Shown here: piece by piece, positions 44,803 through 53,831 of the stretch
Layout of the letters: the number at the start of each line of letters is the position of its first letter
Numbering within the stretch: the first letter of the stretch is position 1
Assembly: GCF_028830055.1 (NCBI RefSeq)
Contig: NZ_CP101655.1
Coordinates: forward strand, 954,132 to 1,018,131
DNA from: Pseudomonas serboccidentalis
GTDB lineage: Bacteria > Pseudomonadota > Gammaproteobacteria > Pseudomonadales > Pseudomonadaceae
Reading direction: 5' to 3'
Length of the DNA: 64,000 nucleotides
Made by a program: the position numbers and the translations under genes
The notes under the pieces: generated by a model
What the model was told of the DNA's origin: nothing
The model's database searches: none
Seen by the model: the letters and a program-made list of their open reading frames with translations, nothing else

Positions 44803-45540
44803 TTACATCCCATGCTGGCGCATCAACTTGTCATAACTGCCATCCGCCTTCATCGCCGCGATCGCCTTATCAAACCCCGCCACAATCTGCTCATGCTGCG
44901 GATTCTTCAGGCTCACCAGAATATGCAGGCTGTTCTCGCTCAGCGGCTTGGGCAGGAACTCCACGGCATTGCGCACCTTGGGTGATTCGCGCGCCAGGTA
45001 ATACCGCGCGACATATTCATCCTCCAGGGTCAGCTTGACCCGATCCGCCGCCAGCATGCGCACCGCCATGGCAAAGTTGTGCACAGGGACTTTCTCCAGC
45101 GCGGTATCGGCGTCGAACGCCTGCGAATAGGCATAACCGCGCACCACGGCAATCGGGTACGTGTGCAGTTGCTCCAGATTGTTGTATTCGAGCGGGGTGT
45201 CTTTGCGCTTGAGAAAACGAATGCGGTTGAGCAGGTATTCGTCGGAGAACTGACCGAGCCTGGTGCGCTCGTCGTTGTACCAGGCGTTGACCAGCACGTC
45301 GTAACGCCCTTCGCCAACCCCGAGCAGCGCCCGCGCCCACGGCACCTGTTCATAGTCGCTGGCGTAACCGGCCCGGGCCAGCGCGGTGCTGACGATGTCC
45401 GTGGCCAGGCCACCGTTGACCAGCGTGTCGTCGGTAAAGGGCGGCCAGATATCAAACACCAGTCGCAACTTTTCCGCAGCGGCGGGTGGGGCCAGCAAGA
45501 GCAATCCGATCAAAGCAAAGGCTCGATGCAGTCGCGGCAT
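44803..45540 (-). CDS. Periplasmic solute-binding protein (SBP_bac_3 type)
   Basis: A 245-residue protein with a signal peptide (1-22, PPAAAEK) and the amino-acid-binding-protein fold: LRLVFDIWPPFTDD at 25-38, GLATDIVSTALARAG, and VLVNAWYNDERTRLGQFSDEYL. No permease or ATPase gene is adjacent, so it is an orphan. Ligand unknown; WPPF and the lack of the usual Arg-Asp amino-acid clamp make a non-amino-acid ligand possible. Confidence 0.85.
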   Translation of the reverse strand: MPRLHRAFALIGLLLLAPPAAAEKLRLVFDIWPPFTDDTLVNGGLATDIVSTALARAGYASDYEQVPWARALLGVGEGRYDVLVNAWYNDERTRLGQFSDEYLLNRIRFLKRKDTPLEYNNLEQLHTYPIAVVRGYAYSQAFDADTALEKVPVHNFAMAVRMLAADRVKLTLEDEYVARYYLARESPKVRNAVEFLPKPLSENSLHILVSLKNPQHEQIVAGFDKAIAAMKADGSYDKLMRQHGM

Positions 45541-45796
45541 GCTTGAAAATCCTTAGCGGGCGAGCTGCCCAGCGTGTTTTCAGTCAAAACCCCAAGGCCC
45601 CTTACCGGCGAAACCCAGGCCCTAACATTAGCTCATTGAAGCCAGTGCACAGCGCTTTCCAGCAGATTACACAAAGCAGCTACCGATGCGAGAAAGGAAT
45701 GATGGCATTTTGACCTTTATCACAGACTCTTACGCCATACAGACATCCGAAGGCTGTGCGCTTAGTATCGGGCGACAGCGTTCAAGGAGCCGGAAG

Positions 45797-46249
45797 ATGA
45801 CAATCGAGTGGATCTGCAAACATCACAGCGATCTGGGCAAAGAGCAGTTGTACGCATTGTTGAAGCTGCGCTCGGAGGTGTTCGTGGTCGAACAGAAATG
45901 CGCCTACCCGGACCTCGACGGTCAGGATCTGGACGGCGACACCCATCACTTGATGGGTTGGGAAGACGATCAGTTGATGGCCTATCTGCGCCTGCTCGAT
46001 CCCGAGTCCCAGGGCGGTGACGTGGTGATCGGCCGCGTGATCATCGCACCGCAGGGCCGGGGCAAAGGACTGGGGCACACGATGATGGAACACGCACTGA
46101 AACAGGCCGAGAAGCATTGGCCGCAGGTGCCGATCTATCTGTCGGCCCAGGCGCATTTGCAAGGGTATTACGGCCGGTACGGGTTTGTCGTGGCGGGTGA
46201 GGAATACCTGGAGGATGACATTCCGCATATCGGGATGCGTCGTTCTTAA
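45797..46249 (+). CDS. elaA: GNAT-family N-acetyltransferase, ElaA type
   Basis: A 150-residue acetyltransferase. ElaA features are LYALLKLRSEVFVVEQKCAYPDLDGQDLD (20-48, quoted in part: LRSEVFVVEQKCAYPDLDG), the acetyl-CoA loop APQGRGKGLGHTMM near 92-105, and AQAHLQGYYGRYGF near 120-133. The ATG at 45797 has AAGGAGCCGGAAG upstream; the frame open before that is non-coding. The acceptor substrate is unknown. Confidence 0.88.
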   Translation: MTIEWICKHHSDLGKEQLYALLKLRSEVFVVEQKCAYPDLDGQDLDGDTHHLMGWEDDQLMAYLRLLDPESQGGDVVIGRVIIAPQGRGKGLGHTMMEHALKQAEKHWPQVPIYLSAQAHLQGYYGRYGFVVAGEEYLEDDIPHIGMRRS

Positions 46250-46255
46250 CGCCCT

Positions 46256-46338
46256 ATCGCGAGCAGGCTCACTCCTGCATTTGATCGCATTCCATCTGAA
46301 GGAACCCGATCTACTGTAGGAGTGAGCCTGCTCGCGAT
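46256..46338. repeat. REP doublet, family 3, inward orientation
   Basis: ATCGCGAGCAGGCTCACTCC faces GTAGGAGTGAGCCTGCTCGC over a 40-bp centre; one mismatch at the inner end. Between convergent elaA and the winged-helix gene. Confidence 0.9.
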
Positions 46339-46362
46339 GGCGTAATCACCATCACCACAGAC

Positions 46363-46659
46363 TCAGGGATACTCCAACACAGCCTTGATCTGCCGCAAAT
46401 TGCGCTCGATCCACCCCCGGTCAATCGCCCCCCACTCACGAATCCGATAGCGCCCGGCATGGTTACGCGCGCCCTCTTCCTGCTCGAATTCACAGACGAT
46501 ATCCAGATCCGCCAACGCGGCAATCGTGTCCTGCGCCGTGCGCCGGGGCATGCCGGTGACGTCGGTCAGCGCCGGCACGCTGGCGGCCAGGCCGCTGTCG
46601 ATCAGGTAGGCCACGTACAGGCGACGGTAGAAACTGCTTTTGGTCTTGCTGACGTCCAT
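46363..46659 (-). CDS. Small winged-helix DNA-binding protein
   Basis: A 98-residue protein that is almost entirely a winged HTH. Residues about 28-60 form the recognition unit (SVPALTDVTGMPRRTAQDTIAALADL) followed by a wing with acidic EFEQEEGARNHAGRY. It begins MDVSKTKSSFYRRLYVAYLID. AAGGAG lies 8 bp before the ATG at 46659. It starts 20 bp after the metallopeptidase gene ends, so the two are likely one operon. The regulated genes are unknown. Confidence 0.82.
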   Translation of the reverse strand: MDVSKTKSSFYRRLYVAYLIDSGLAASVPALTDVTGMPRRTAQDTIAALADLDIVCEFEQEEGARNHAGRYRIREWGAIDRGWIERNLRQIKAVLEYP

Positions 46660-46679
46660 CCACCCGCTCCTTGTTGCGG

Positions 46680-47171
46680 CTATTGCAGATCCCGCCACGT
46701 CAGGTACACCCGCAGATCGAACTCGACCTGGTGATACCCCGGCAGCATGTGTTCACACAATTTGTAGAAAGCCTTGTTGTGATCCGACTCTTTGAAGTGC
46801 GCCAGCTCATGCACGACGATCATCTTCAGAAACTCGGGCGCCGCCTCCTTGAACAGCGAGGCAATGCGAATCTCTTTCTTGGCCTTGAGCTTGCCGCCCT
46901 GCACTCGCGATACCGTGGTGTGCAGGCCCAGCGCGCGGTGAGTCAGGTCGAGGCGGTTGTCGAACAGCACCTTGTCGATGGCCGGCGCGTTGCGCAGGTA
47001 TTCCTGTTTCAGGTCCAGCGCGTAGCTGTACAGCGCCTTGTCGCTCTGCACATCGTGACGCGCGGGATAGCGTTGGCTCAGGTAGTCACCCAGACGCTGT
47101 TCGGCGATCAGTTGGCGCACCTGATCCTGCAATTGCGCGGGATAGGCCTGGAGGTATTTCAACGCAGTCAT
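46680..47171 (-). CDS. YgjP-like zinc metallopeptidase
   Basis: A 163-residue protein with the gluzincin-type HELAHF motif (VVHELAHFKESDHNKAFY near 122-139), with a third His close downstream, as in the YgjP/SprT-like DUF45 family. No signal peptide, so cytosolic. The start MTALKYLQAYP at 47171 was selected; the frame open further upstream overlaps only the gap to the signalling gene. Precedes the winged-helix gene by 20 bp. The substrate is unknown. Confidence 0.85.
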   Translation of the reverse strand: MTALKYLQAYPAQLQDQVRQLIAEQRLGDYLSQRYPARHDVQSDKALYSYALDLKQEYLRNAPAIDKVLFDNRLDLTHRALGLHTTVSRVQGGKLKAKKEIRIASLFKEAAPEFLKMIVVHELAHFKESDHNKAFYKLCEHMLPGYHQVEFDLRVYLTWRDLQ

Positions 47172-47214
47172 GGACACGGCAACACGGTTCGAAAAGAGCG
47201 CCAGTGTAGCGAAT

Positions 47215-49338
47215 TCAACCGGGCAGCGCGCTCCAGTCAAACGGCTCGGCGAAGCTGGCGGCGTCGTCGGCCATCATCGGCCGCGCCACCAGGAAGCCCT
47301 GTACGTATTCGCAACCATGGGCTTGCAGCCATTGGTATTGCTCGATGGTTTCCACGCCCTCGGCAATCACCAGCAACCCGTATTGTTTGCACAGACTGAT
47401 CACCGTACTGACCAATGAGGCGTCGCGTTTGGAGTCCGGCAATCGAGCAATGAGATGGCGATCCAGCTTTAGGGTATCCAGCTCCAGATCGCGCAGATGC
47501 GCCAGCGAACACGGCCCGGAACCGAAGTCATCCAGCGCCACGCGCACACCCAGATTGCGCAGCAAACGCAGCTGTTTGCGGGTTTCGTCGGGATTTTGCA
47601 TCAGCGCTTCTTCCGTGACCTCGACCTCCAGTTGCCGAGGCTGCAAGGCGTGCCGCTCCATCACCTGACGCAACTCGGTGGCCAGATTCGGCAGGCTGAA
47701 CTGGGTGTTGCTCAGGCTCACGCCGAGCACCAGGTCTTCGGCAAACAGGGTTTCCCAGGCTTTGCGCTGGCCGGCCCCGCGATGATAAATCCAGCTGCCG
47801 AGACGGCTGATCAGCCGCGCTTCTTCCAGCAATGGCAAAAACAGCCCCGGCGGCACATCGCCGACACTCGGATGCTGCCAGCGCAGCAAGGCTTCAAAAC
47901 CGCGAATCTGGCCAGTGTCGATAGCTACTTGCGGCTGATAGACCAGATTGAAATCGCGGTTCTCGATGGCGGCACGCACGCTCTCTTCGAGCATCAACCG
48001 CGAGCGCGCCCGGCCATTCATTTCATGATCGTAGAAACGATATTGCTGACGTCCGGCGCGCTTGGCTTCGTACATGGCGATGTCGGAGGCACGCAGCAAT
48101 CCGTCAAGGTTAGAACCGCAGTCCGGGTAAGTGGCGATGCCGATGCTGGCGCCGAGAGCGATGTCCAACCCCTCGATCTGCTGACAGATCGACACCCGCT
48201 CGATGAGTTTTTCGGCAATCTTCGCCGCTTGCTCAGGAAACTCCAGATCCAGCAGCGCGGTAAACTCATCGCCGCCCATGCGCGCGAGAATGTCGAACGG
48301 TCGCAGGCACGCCTTCAATTGCTCGGAGACCCAGCGCAACACCCGATCGCCGGCGTCGTGACCGAGGGAATCGTTGACCCGCTTGAAGCCGTCGAGGTCC
48401 AGGTACAGCAAGACCCAACTGCTGTCGCTGCGCTCGCCACGCAGGAGCAGATTTTCAACGGTCTGGTAAAACCCGCGACGGTTGAGCAAACCGGTCAGTG
48501 GATCGGTCACCGCTTGAAATTCCAATTGCTGATGCAAGTGACGCACCACCGACATGTCCAGCACGGTCACCACCATTGCGTGTTGCTCGCTGGGCAGCGC
48601 GGCGCAGGATAACGCAACCGGCACTTGCTGGCCGGGCGCGGTGCGCAGCAAGGCGTCGTGCAGTCTCAACGTCTCGCCACGCTTGTAACTGGCATAAAAC
48701 TCGGAATCGGCCCACAGCGCAATGTGCGGTTTCTGCAGGTAATCGAGAAACTCCTTACCTTCCAGCTCCTTCACCGGCGCATTCAGCAAGCGTGAAATCG
48801 CCGGGTTGGCGAAGCGGATCAAACCATCCTCGCCCACCACCAATATCCCCTCGGCAGCGTTATCCAGCACCGAGGCATTGAAAGCGCGCGCCACTTCCAG
48901 GTCATGACTCAGGCGCTGCAAGGCGCGGCGATTGCGCTGGTGTTCCAGCAACGCCTGCACCTTGGGCTTGAGGATCTGCGGGTCGAACGGCTTGAACAGG
49001 TAATCCACCGCGCCACTGGCATAGCCCTTGATCACCGCATCCTGGGATTGCTCGTTGGCGGTCAGAAAGATAATCGGCGTCAGGCGCGTGCGCTGGCTAC
49101 CGCGCATCAACCGCGCCACTTCAAAGCCGTCCATGCCCGGCATCTGCACATCCAGCAGCACCAGATCGACGTCGTGGGAAAGCAGAATATTGAGCGCTTC
49201 GAAACCGGAAGCCGCAGTGAGGACGTGCCAATCCTGGCGCTGCAGCAACGCGCGCATGCTGATCAGGTTTTCAGGGTAATCATCAACGATCAAAAGGACA
49301 GAGCTGCCTTCACCTGGCGGGGGTTGCGCGCATTCCAT
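47215..49338 (-). CDS. Response regulator with PAS, GGDEF and EAL domains
   Basis: A 707-residue cytoplasmic cyclic-di-GMP signalling protein. REC domain at 14-130 with phospho-acceptor D63 (LLDVQMPG) and acidic D19/D20, PAS domain near 150-265 (NAAEGILVVGEDGLIRFANPA), GGDEF near 280-440 with an intact GGDEF motif (ARMGGDEFTALL), and EAL near 455-700 (FEALLRWQHP, TEEALMQNP, DDFGSG, VIAEGVET). EAL key residues are mostly intact, so phosphodiesterase activity is likely; the cyclase motif is also complete. No histidine kinase gene is adjacent. It is transcribed alone. Confidence 0.9.
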   Translation of the reverse strand: MECAQPPPGEGSSVLLIVDDYPENLISMRALLQRQDWHVLTAASGFEALNILLSHDVDLVLLDVQMPGMDGFEVARLMRGSQRTRLTPIIFLTANEQSQDAVIKGYASGAVDYLFKPFDPQILKPKVQALLEHQRNRRALQRLSHDLEVARAFNASVLDNAAEGILVVGEDGLIRFANPAISRLLNAPVKELEGKEFLDYLQKPHIALWADSEFYASYKRGETLRLHDALLRTAPGQQVPVALSCAALPSEQHAMVVTVLDMSVVRHLHQQLEFQAVTDPLTGLLNRRGFYQTVENLLLRGERSDSSWVLLYLDLDGFKRVNDSLGHDAGDRVLRWVSEQLKACLRPFDILARMGGDEFTALLDLEFPEQAAKIAEKLIERVSICQQIEGLDIALGASIGIATYPDCGSNLDGLLRASDIAMYEAKRAGRQQYRFYDHEMNGRARSRLMLEESVRAAIENRDFNLVYQPQVAIDTGQIRGFEALLRWQHPSVGDVPPGLFLPLLEEARLISRLGSWIYHRGAGQRKAWETLFAEDLVLGVSLSNTQFSLPNLATELRQVMERHALQPRQLEVEVTEEALMQNPDETRKQLRLLRNLGVRVALDDFGSGPCSLAHLRDLELDTLKLDRHLIARLPDSKRDASLVSTVISLCKQYGLLVIAEGVETIEQYQWLQAHGCEYVQGFLVARPMMADDAASFAEPFDWSALPG

Positions 49339-49657
49339 GCTGCTTCTCTTGTCGGGACTTCAGGGCGATTCCGGTAAAACCGTACACACATCGAGCCTTC
49401 ACTCTAGTCGTGGATCCGAAAAAGCAGAAGCTGTCATCAGGCCATCATTTAACCAAAGCGTGAGTTTGCCGACTAACGGTCACCGCTGCAGCCCCCGGAA
49501 ACCGGCAGAGATGGCATTTCGACAGGATGTTGACGTCAATCATCTGCCAAACGGGCATTAACAAAATATCCCTCTACGCTTATAAAGGCCGCCCCAAAAG
49601 GCGCGGGCTAGAGCTTCTGGCACCCGCGTTCAGGATGAACTGAGTGGAAGCACCGAC
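49339..49657. other. Divergent promoter gap between the GGDEF-EAL and alginate lyase genes
   Basis: 319 bp with no credible gene. It is AT-richer near 49440-49460 and 49550-49580 (AACAAAATATCCCTCTACGC, CTTATAAAGG). I see no REP, terminator or clear operator. Confidence 0.5.
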
Positions 49658-50326
49658 ATGATCGATCTCGCAACCTGGAACCTCAGCGTTCCCGTTGGCA
49701 GTCCGCCATACACCGTCGAAACCGAAAAACTGGTGAACGGCTTCAAAGATCAATACTTCCATTCCGACACCGGCACCCTGTTCTTCTGGTCGCCGGTCAC
49801 CGGCTCCAAAACCGAAAACGCCATCTACCCGCGCACCGAACTGCGCGAAACCTACAGCAACGGCACCCTGCGCAACTGGTACTACCCGGACGCCGACAAC
49901 CTGCTGCGTGCCACCCTTGCAGTGAACAAGGTGCCCAGCTCCGGCAAGATCGTCATCGGCCAGATCCACGCCTATGAAAGCCAGCGCCCGATGGTCAAGC
50001 TCGAATACCAATACAAGGAAGCAACCCAGACGGGCAACCTGGTAATCAAAGTCCGCATGCACCCCGATGACGCAGAAAGCCGCGTCATCACCCTCGCCAC
50101 CGGGATCAAACTGAACAACGAATTCAACTACCTCATCCACTTGAGCCCCGGCGGTGCGTTGGGCGTGAGTGCGGCGGGTTATCAGTGGGATTCACAGATC
50201 AGCGCCACCTGGCGCGACAAGCCGTTGTACTTCAAGGCCGGGGTGTATGTGCAGGACAACACCGGGTACACCAGTGAGGGGGGGCAGGTGACCTTCTCCA
50301 AGCTCGACATCGATCACGACAAATAA
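49658..50326 (+). CDS. Polysaccharide lyase family 7 (alginate lyase)
   Basis: A 222-residue beta-jelly-roll lyase that breaks alginate by beta-elimination. The three PL7 motifs are present: YPRTELRE (near 58-65), QIHAYE (near 105-110, QIH type) and YFKAGVYVQ (near 190-198). The length matches the catalytic module alone. The N-terminus MIDLATWNLSVPVGSPPY starts directly in the domain, with no signal peptide, so as annotated the product would be cytoplasmic. QIH suggests preference for poly-G or mixed blocks, an inference. GTGGAAG lies upstream of the ATG. Confidence 0.9.
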   Translation: MIDLATWNLSVPVGSPPYTVETEKLVNGFKDQYFHSDTGTLFFWSPVTGSKTENAIYPRTELRETYSNGTLRNWYYPDADNLLRATLAVNKVPSSGKIVIGQIHAYESQRPMVKLEYQYKEATQTGNLVIKVRMHPDDAESRVITLATGIKLNNEFNYLIHLSPGGALGVSAAGYQWDSQISATWRDKPLYFKAGVYVQDNTGYTSEGGQVTFSKLDIDHDK

Positions 50327-50338
50327 CCCGCATTCCCC

Positions 50339-50443
50339 TGTAGGAGCTGCCGAAGGCTCGGGCCGCGATCGGACGATCTTTTGATCTTGTTTTTGATTCT
50401 GAAAAGACAAAATCAAAAGATCGCAGCCTTCGGCAGCTCCTAC
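50339..50443. repeat. REP doublet, family 2, asymmetric left arm
   Basis: Left arm GTAGGAGCTGCCGAAGGCTC with the extra CGGGCCGCGATCGGAC segment; right arm standard. Same layout as the copy at 1956. Confidence 0.9.
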
Positions 50444-50610
50444 TTTTAAACGGCGTTGTTTAGATCGATCGCCGGTTACTTCCGGATGCCTACAACAGCT
50501 TGCGTCGTTGCCTACCACTACGCCAGAATCCGCCGGCTTGTGCGCCTGGCGGGCCCTCGGCAACTTGATTCGCATCACTGATTTCCAGTGATCGGGTTTA
50601 AGCCACCCAC

Positions 50611-50635
50611 AAAAAACCCGCCTCTCGGCGGGTTT
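50611..50635 (-). terminator. Rho-independent terminator of fba
   Basis: CCCGCC/GGCGGG stem extended by AAA/TTT, 4-base loop; on the minus strand followed by a T run. 27 bp after the fba stop. Confidence 0.9.
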
Positions 50636-50661
50636 CTTGAATCAGCGGTTAACGCTCAGGC

Positions 50662-51726
50662 TTAGTTAACCTTGGCGTTCAACTCACCCTTCAGATAACG
50701 CTGGAACATCGCTTCCAACGAGATCGGTTTGATCTTCGAAGCATTACCGGCAGTGCCGAACGCTTCATAACGAGCGATACACACGTCACGCATCGCGGTC
50801 ACGGTGGCGCCGAAGAATTTACGTGGGTCGAATTCGCTCGGGTTGGTGGCCATCAGGCGACGCATCGCACCGGTGGATGCCAGGCGCAGGTCGGTGTCGA
50901 TGTTGACCTTGCGCACGCCGTACTTGATGCCTTCGACGATTTCTTCAACCGGTACGCCGTAGGTTTCTTTGATGTCGCCGCCGTACTGGTTGATGATCGC
51001 CAGCCACTCTTGTGGCACGGACGAGGAACCGTGCATCACCAAGTGAGTGTTCGGGATGCGCTTGTGGATTTCCTTGATGCGGTCGATCGCCAGCACGTCG
51101 CCGGTAGGTGGCTTGGTGAATTTGTAGGCGCCGTGGCTGGTGCCGATGGCGATGGCCAGGGCATCAACTTGTGTCTTCTTGACGAAGTCTGCGGCTTCTT
51201 CCGGGTCGGTCAGCATCTGGCTGTGATCCAGAACGCCTTCAGCGCCGATGCCGTCTTCTTCACCGGCCATGCCGGTTTCCAGCGAACCCAGGCAGCCCAG
51301 CTCGCCTTCAACCGAAACGCCGCAGGCGTGAGCCATGGCGACGGTCTGCTGAGTCACACGGACGTTGTATTCGTAATCGGTCGGGGTTTTGCCGTCTTCG
51401 CCCAGGGAACCGTCCATCATCACCGAGCTGAAGCCCAGTTGGATGGAGCGCTGGCAGACGTCAGGGCTGGTGCCGTGGTCCTGGTGCATGCACACCGGGA
51501 TGTGCGGGAATTCTTCGATCGCGGCCAGGATCAGGTGACGCAGGAACGGCGCACCAGCGTATTTACGGGCGCCGGCCGAAGCCTGGACGATCACCGGGGA
51601 GTCAGTCTTGTCAGCGGCTTCCATGATGGCGCGCATCTGCTCAAGGTTGTTGACGTTGAAGGCTGGAACGCCGTAGCCGAACTCGGCTGCGTGGTCCAAC
51701 ATCTGGCGCATGCTGATAAGTGCCAT
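50662..51726 (-). CDS. fba: Class II fructose-bisphosphate aldolase
   Basis: Zinc-dependent aldolase that interconverts fructose 1,6-bisphosphate with dihydroxyacetone phosphate and glyceraldehyde 3-phosphate. The 354 residues match the Calvin-cycle subtype of class II, with [10 protein letters not shown] (zinc His and active Asp near 79-88), [19 protein letters not shown] and [11 protein letters not shown]. It is last in the tkt-epd-pgk-fba cluster and has its own terminator. In Pseudomonas, which lacks phosphofructokinase, it works mainly in gluconeogenesis and the EDEMP cycle. Confidence 0.96.
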   Translation of the reverse strand: MALISMRQMLDHAAEFGYGVPAFNVNNLEQMRAIMEAADKTDSPVIVQASAGARKYAGAPFLRHLILAAIEEFPHIPVCMHQDHGTSPDVCQRSIQLGFSSVMMDGSLGEDGKTPTDYEYNVRVTQQTVAMAHACGVSVEGELGCLGSLETGMAGEEDGIGAEGVLDHSQMLTDPEEAADFVKKTQVDALAIAIGTSHGAYKFTKPPTGDVLAIDRIKEIHKRIPNTHLVMHGSSSVPQEWLAIINQYGGDIKETYGVPVEEIVEGIKYGVRKVNIDTDLRLASTGAMRRLMATNPSEFDPRKFFGATVTAMRDVCIARYEAFGTAGNASKIKPISLEAMFQRYLKGELNAKVN

Positions 51727-51866
51727 TGTGTGTGTCTCTCCCGGTTGAGGGTCGTTAATCGTGCCAGCCTGCCGGAGCGGCGGCGGCTATTCAAGTGATT
51801 GCAGATCGGGGGTCGAGGCCCGGTCTGGTGATTCGATAAAGCAGATTCTGTTTGTCACTGAAACTC

Positions 51867-51963
51867 TGTGGCGAGGGGGCTTGCCCCCGTTCGGCTGCGC
51901 AGCAGTCGTAAAAAAGCTTTGGGAGCGCTTCGCACTCCAACGGGGGCAAGCCCCCTCACCACA
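51867..51963. repeat. REP doublet, family 4, short centre
   Basis: Arms TGTGGCGAGGGGGCTTGCCC and near-complement (CCTCACCACA), with a 53-bp centre. Located between mliC-type gene and fba. Confidence 0.9.
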
Positions 51964-51995
51964 AAAAACCCACATCAGAGCTTTGGGTGTGTCAG

Positions 51996-52328
51996 TTACT
52001 GCGCCTTGCAGCCGCGGCCGATCAAATCATTGGTGGCGACCCAGTACACCAGGCCTTCCTCACCCTTGACGTGAAACGCCAGCATGCCGTCGCTGTACAG
52101 CGTGCCCGAAGCGCCCGGCTCTTCTTTCAGGCGATAGACCTGATCACCGCCGCCGAGTCGAACATCGACTTCCTTCTGGCCGGCATCGGTGTAGCGCCAC
52201 AGCACTTTGGCCTGGCTGTCGCAGGTCCATGTCGTCCAGCTGTCCGCAGGGGCGGACGACTGAAACAGGTTCATCTGCGCGCAACCGCCCAACAATGCCA
52301 ATGCCGCAATGGCGATCAAGCCTTTCAT
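51996..52328 (-). CDS. MliC-family lysozyme inhibitor lipoprotein
   Basis: A 110-residue membrane-bound C-type-lysozyme-inhibitor-like protein. Lipobox LLGGC at about 14-18 follows a short hydrophobic signal. The mature part has WTCDSQAKVLWRYTD, LKEEPGASGTLYSDGMLAFHVKG and GLVYW, the MliC fold pattern, with a second cysteine in GRGCKAQ for the disulfide. Start MKGLIAIAAL at 52328 fits a lipoprotein signal. It probably shields peptidoglycan from host lysozyme. Its presence inside a central-carbon gene run is positional only. Confidence 0.87.
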   Translation of the reverse strand: MKGLIAIAALALLGGCAQMNLFQSSAPADSWTTWTCDSQAKVLWRYTDAGQKEVDVRLGGGDQVYRLKEEPGASGTLYSDGMLAFHVKGEEGLVYWVATNDLIGRGCKAQ

Positions 52329-52385
52329 CCGTGTTCCTCGACTGACAGCCAACGCCGCCAGCCTTGAGTTAAAGAGTCAGACCGG

Positions 52386-52607
52386 TCAAGGACAACCATG
52401 TTCCTTGGCCGGGGTTTGCGTCTCGTATTTGTCCAGACCGTCCGGCCCCGAGCGCTTGTTCAGCACCGGGTTGGTTTCGGCCTGCCAGTCGGCCTGGTAG
52501 CAGCCTTTCTGCGCCGCATCCGGCGCAGGCGTCGCCTCGGCCTTCGGGTTACTCCCGCAGGCCGCCAGCGTACCGATCAGCAACAACAGCGCTAACGACT
52601 TGACCAT
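52386..52607 (-). CDS. Small lipoprotein, function unknown
   Basis: A 73-residue predicted lipoprotein: signal MVKSLALLLLIGTLAACGSN with lipobox LAAC. The mature part is short and polar (GCYQADWQAETNPVLNKRSG, ending KEHGCP) with two cysteines that could pair. AAGGAGTG lies 8 bp before the ATG at 52607. It follows pgk by 34 bp and is probably cotranscribed with it. Conserved in pseudomonads in this spot as far as I know, but no role is assigned. Confidence 0.8.
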   Translation of the reverse strand: MVKSLALLLLIGTLAACGSNPKAEATPAPDAAQKGCYQADWQAETNPVLNKRSGPDGLDKYETQTPAKEHGCP

Positions 52608-52641
52608 GTGAACACTCCTTTGCCTGGCCAAACGGGCGGCC

Positions 52642-53805
52642 TCAGGCCTTGGCCCGGCTTTCCAGGACTTCAACGGCTGGCAGTACCTTGCCTTCGACGA
52701 ATTCGAGGAACGCGCCACCACCGGTGGAAATGTAGGAGATTTGCTCGGCCACGCCATATTTATCGATGGCCGCCAGGGTGTCGCCACCGCCGGCGATGGA
52801 GAACGCGGCGCTGTCAGCGATGGCCTGGGCCAGCACTTTGGTGCCGTTGCCGAACTGGTCGAATTCGAACACGCCGACCGGACCGTTCCACAGAATGGTT
52901 TTCGACGATTTCAGCAGTTCGGCGAAGTTGGCAGCGGTTTGTGGGCCGATGTCCAGGATCATGTCGTCCGCTGCGACGTCAGCGATCAACTTGACGGTCG
53001 CTTCGGCGCTTTCGGCGAATTCCTTGGCTACCACGACGTCAACCGGCAGCGGCACGCTGACTTTGGCGGCGATGGCGCGCGCAGTATCCAGCAGGTCTGG
53101 CTCGTACAGCGACTTGCCGACCGGGTGACCGGCAGCCGCCAGGAAGGTGTTGGCGATGCCGCCGCCGACGATCAGTTGATCGCAGATCTGGCTCAGGCTG
53201 TTGAGTACGTCGAGTTTGGTCGAGACCTTGGAGCCGGCAACGATGGCCGCCATCGGCTTGGCCGGCGCACCCAGCGCCTTGCCCAGTGCGTCCAGTTCAG
53301 CGGCCAGCAGCGGGCCTGCAGCGGCGACTTTGGCGAACTTGGCCACGCCGTGGGTCGAACCTTCGGCGCGGTGAGCGGTGCCGAAAGCGTCCATCACGAA
53401 CACGTCGCACAGGGCAGCGTATTGCTGGGCCAGTTCGTCGGCGTTCTTTTTCTCGCCCTTGTTGAAGCGCACGTTTTCGAACAGCACGATGTCGCCAGCC
53501 TTGACGTCAACGCCGCCCAGGTAATCGGCCACCAGCGGCACTTCACGGCCCAGGGCCTTGCTCAGGTAGTCAGCGACCGGCTTGAGGCTGTTCTCGGCGG
53601 AGAACTCGCCTTCGGTCGGACGGCCCAGGTGCGAGCAGACCATCACCGCCGCACCTTTTTCCAAGGCCAGCTTGATGGTCGGCAGCGAAGCCAGGATACG
53701 CGCATCGCTGGTGACAACACCGTCCTTGACTGGGACGTTGAGGTCTTCGCGGATCAATACGCGCTTACCTTGCAGATCGAGGTCGGACATCTTCAACACG
53801 GTCAT
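52642..53805 (-). CDS. pgk: Phosphoglycerate kinase
   Basis: Transfers the phosphate of 1,3-bisphosphoglycerate to ADP. At 387 residues it has the standard bacterial length. It shows [16 protein letters not shown] at 14-29, [12 protein letters not shown] (substrate His/Arg), [15 protein letters not shown], and the nucleotide end [15 protein letters not shown] near 345-359. The start is [13 protein letters not shown] at 53805; the frame open upstream overlaps the gap to epd. It is 26 bp after epd. Confidence 0.97.
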   Translation of the reverse strand: MTVLKMSDLDLQGKRVLIREDLNVPVKDGVVTSDARILASLPTIKLALEKGAAVMVCSHLGRPTEGEFSAENSLKPVADYLSKALGREVPLVADYLGGVDVKAGDIVLFENVRFNKGEKKNADELAQQYAALCDVFVMDAFGTAHRAEGSTHGVAKFAKVAAAGPLLAAELDALGKALGAPAKPMAAIVAGSKVSTKLDVLNSLSQICDQLIVGGGIANTFLAAAGHPVGKSLYEPDLLDTARAIAAKVSVPLPVDVVVAKEFAESAEATVKLIADVAADDMILDIGPQTAANFAELLKSSKTILWNGPVGVFEFDQFGNGTKVLAQAIADSAAFSIAGGGDTLAAIDKYGVAEQISYISTGGGAFLEFVEGKVLPAVEVLESRAKA

Positions 53806-53831
53806 GGGTCGCACTTCCTGAGTAACTGTTC

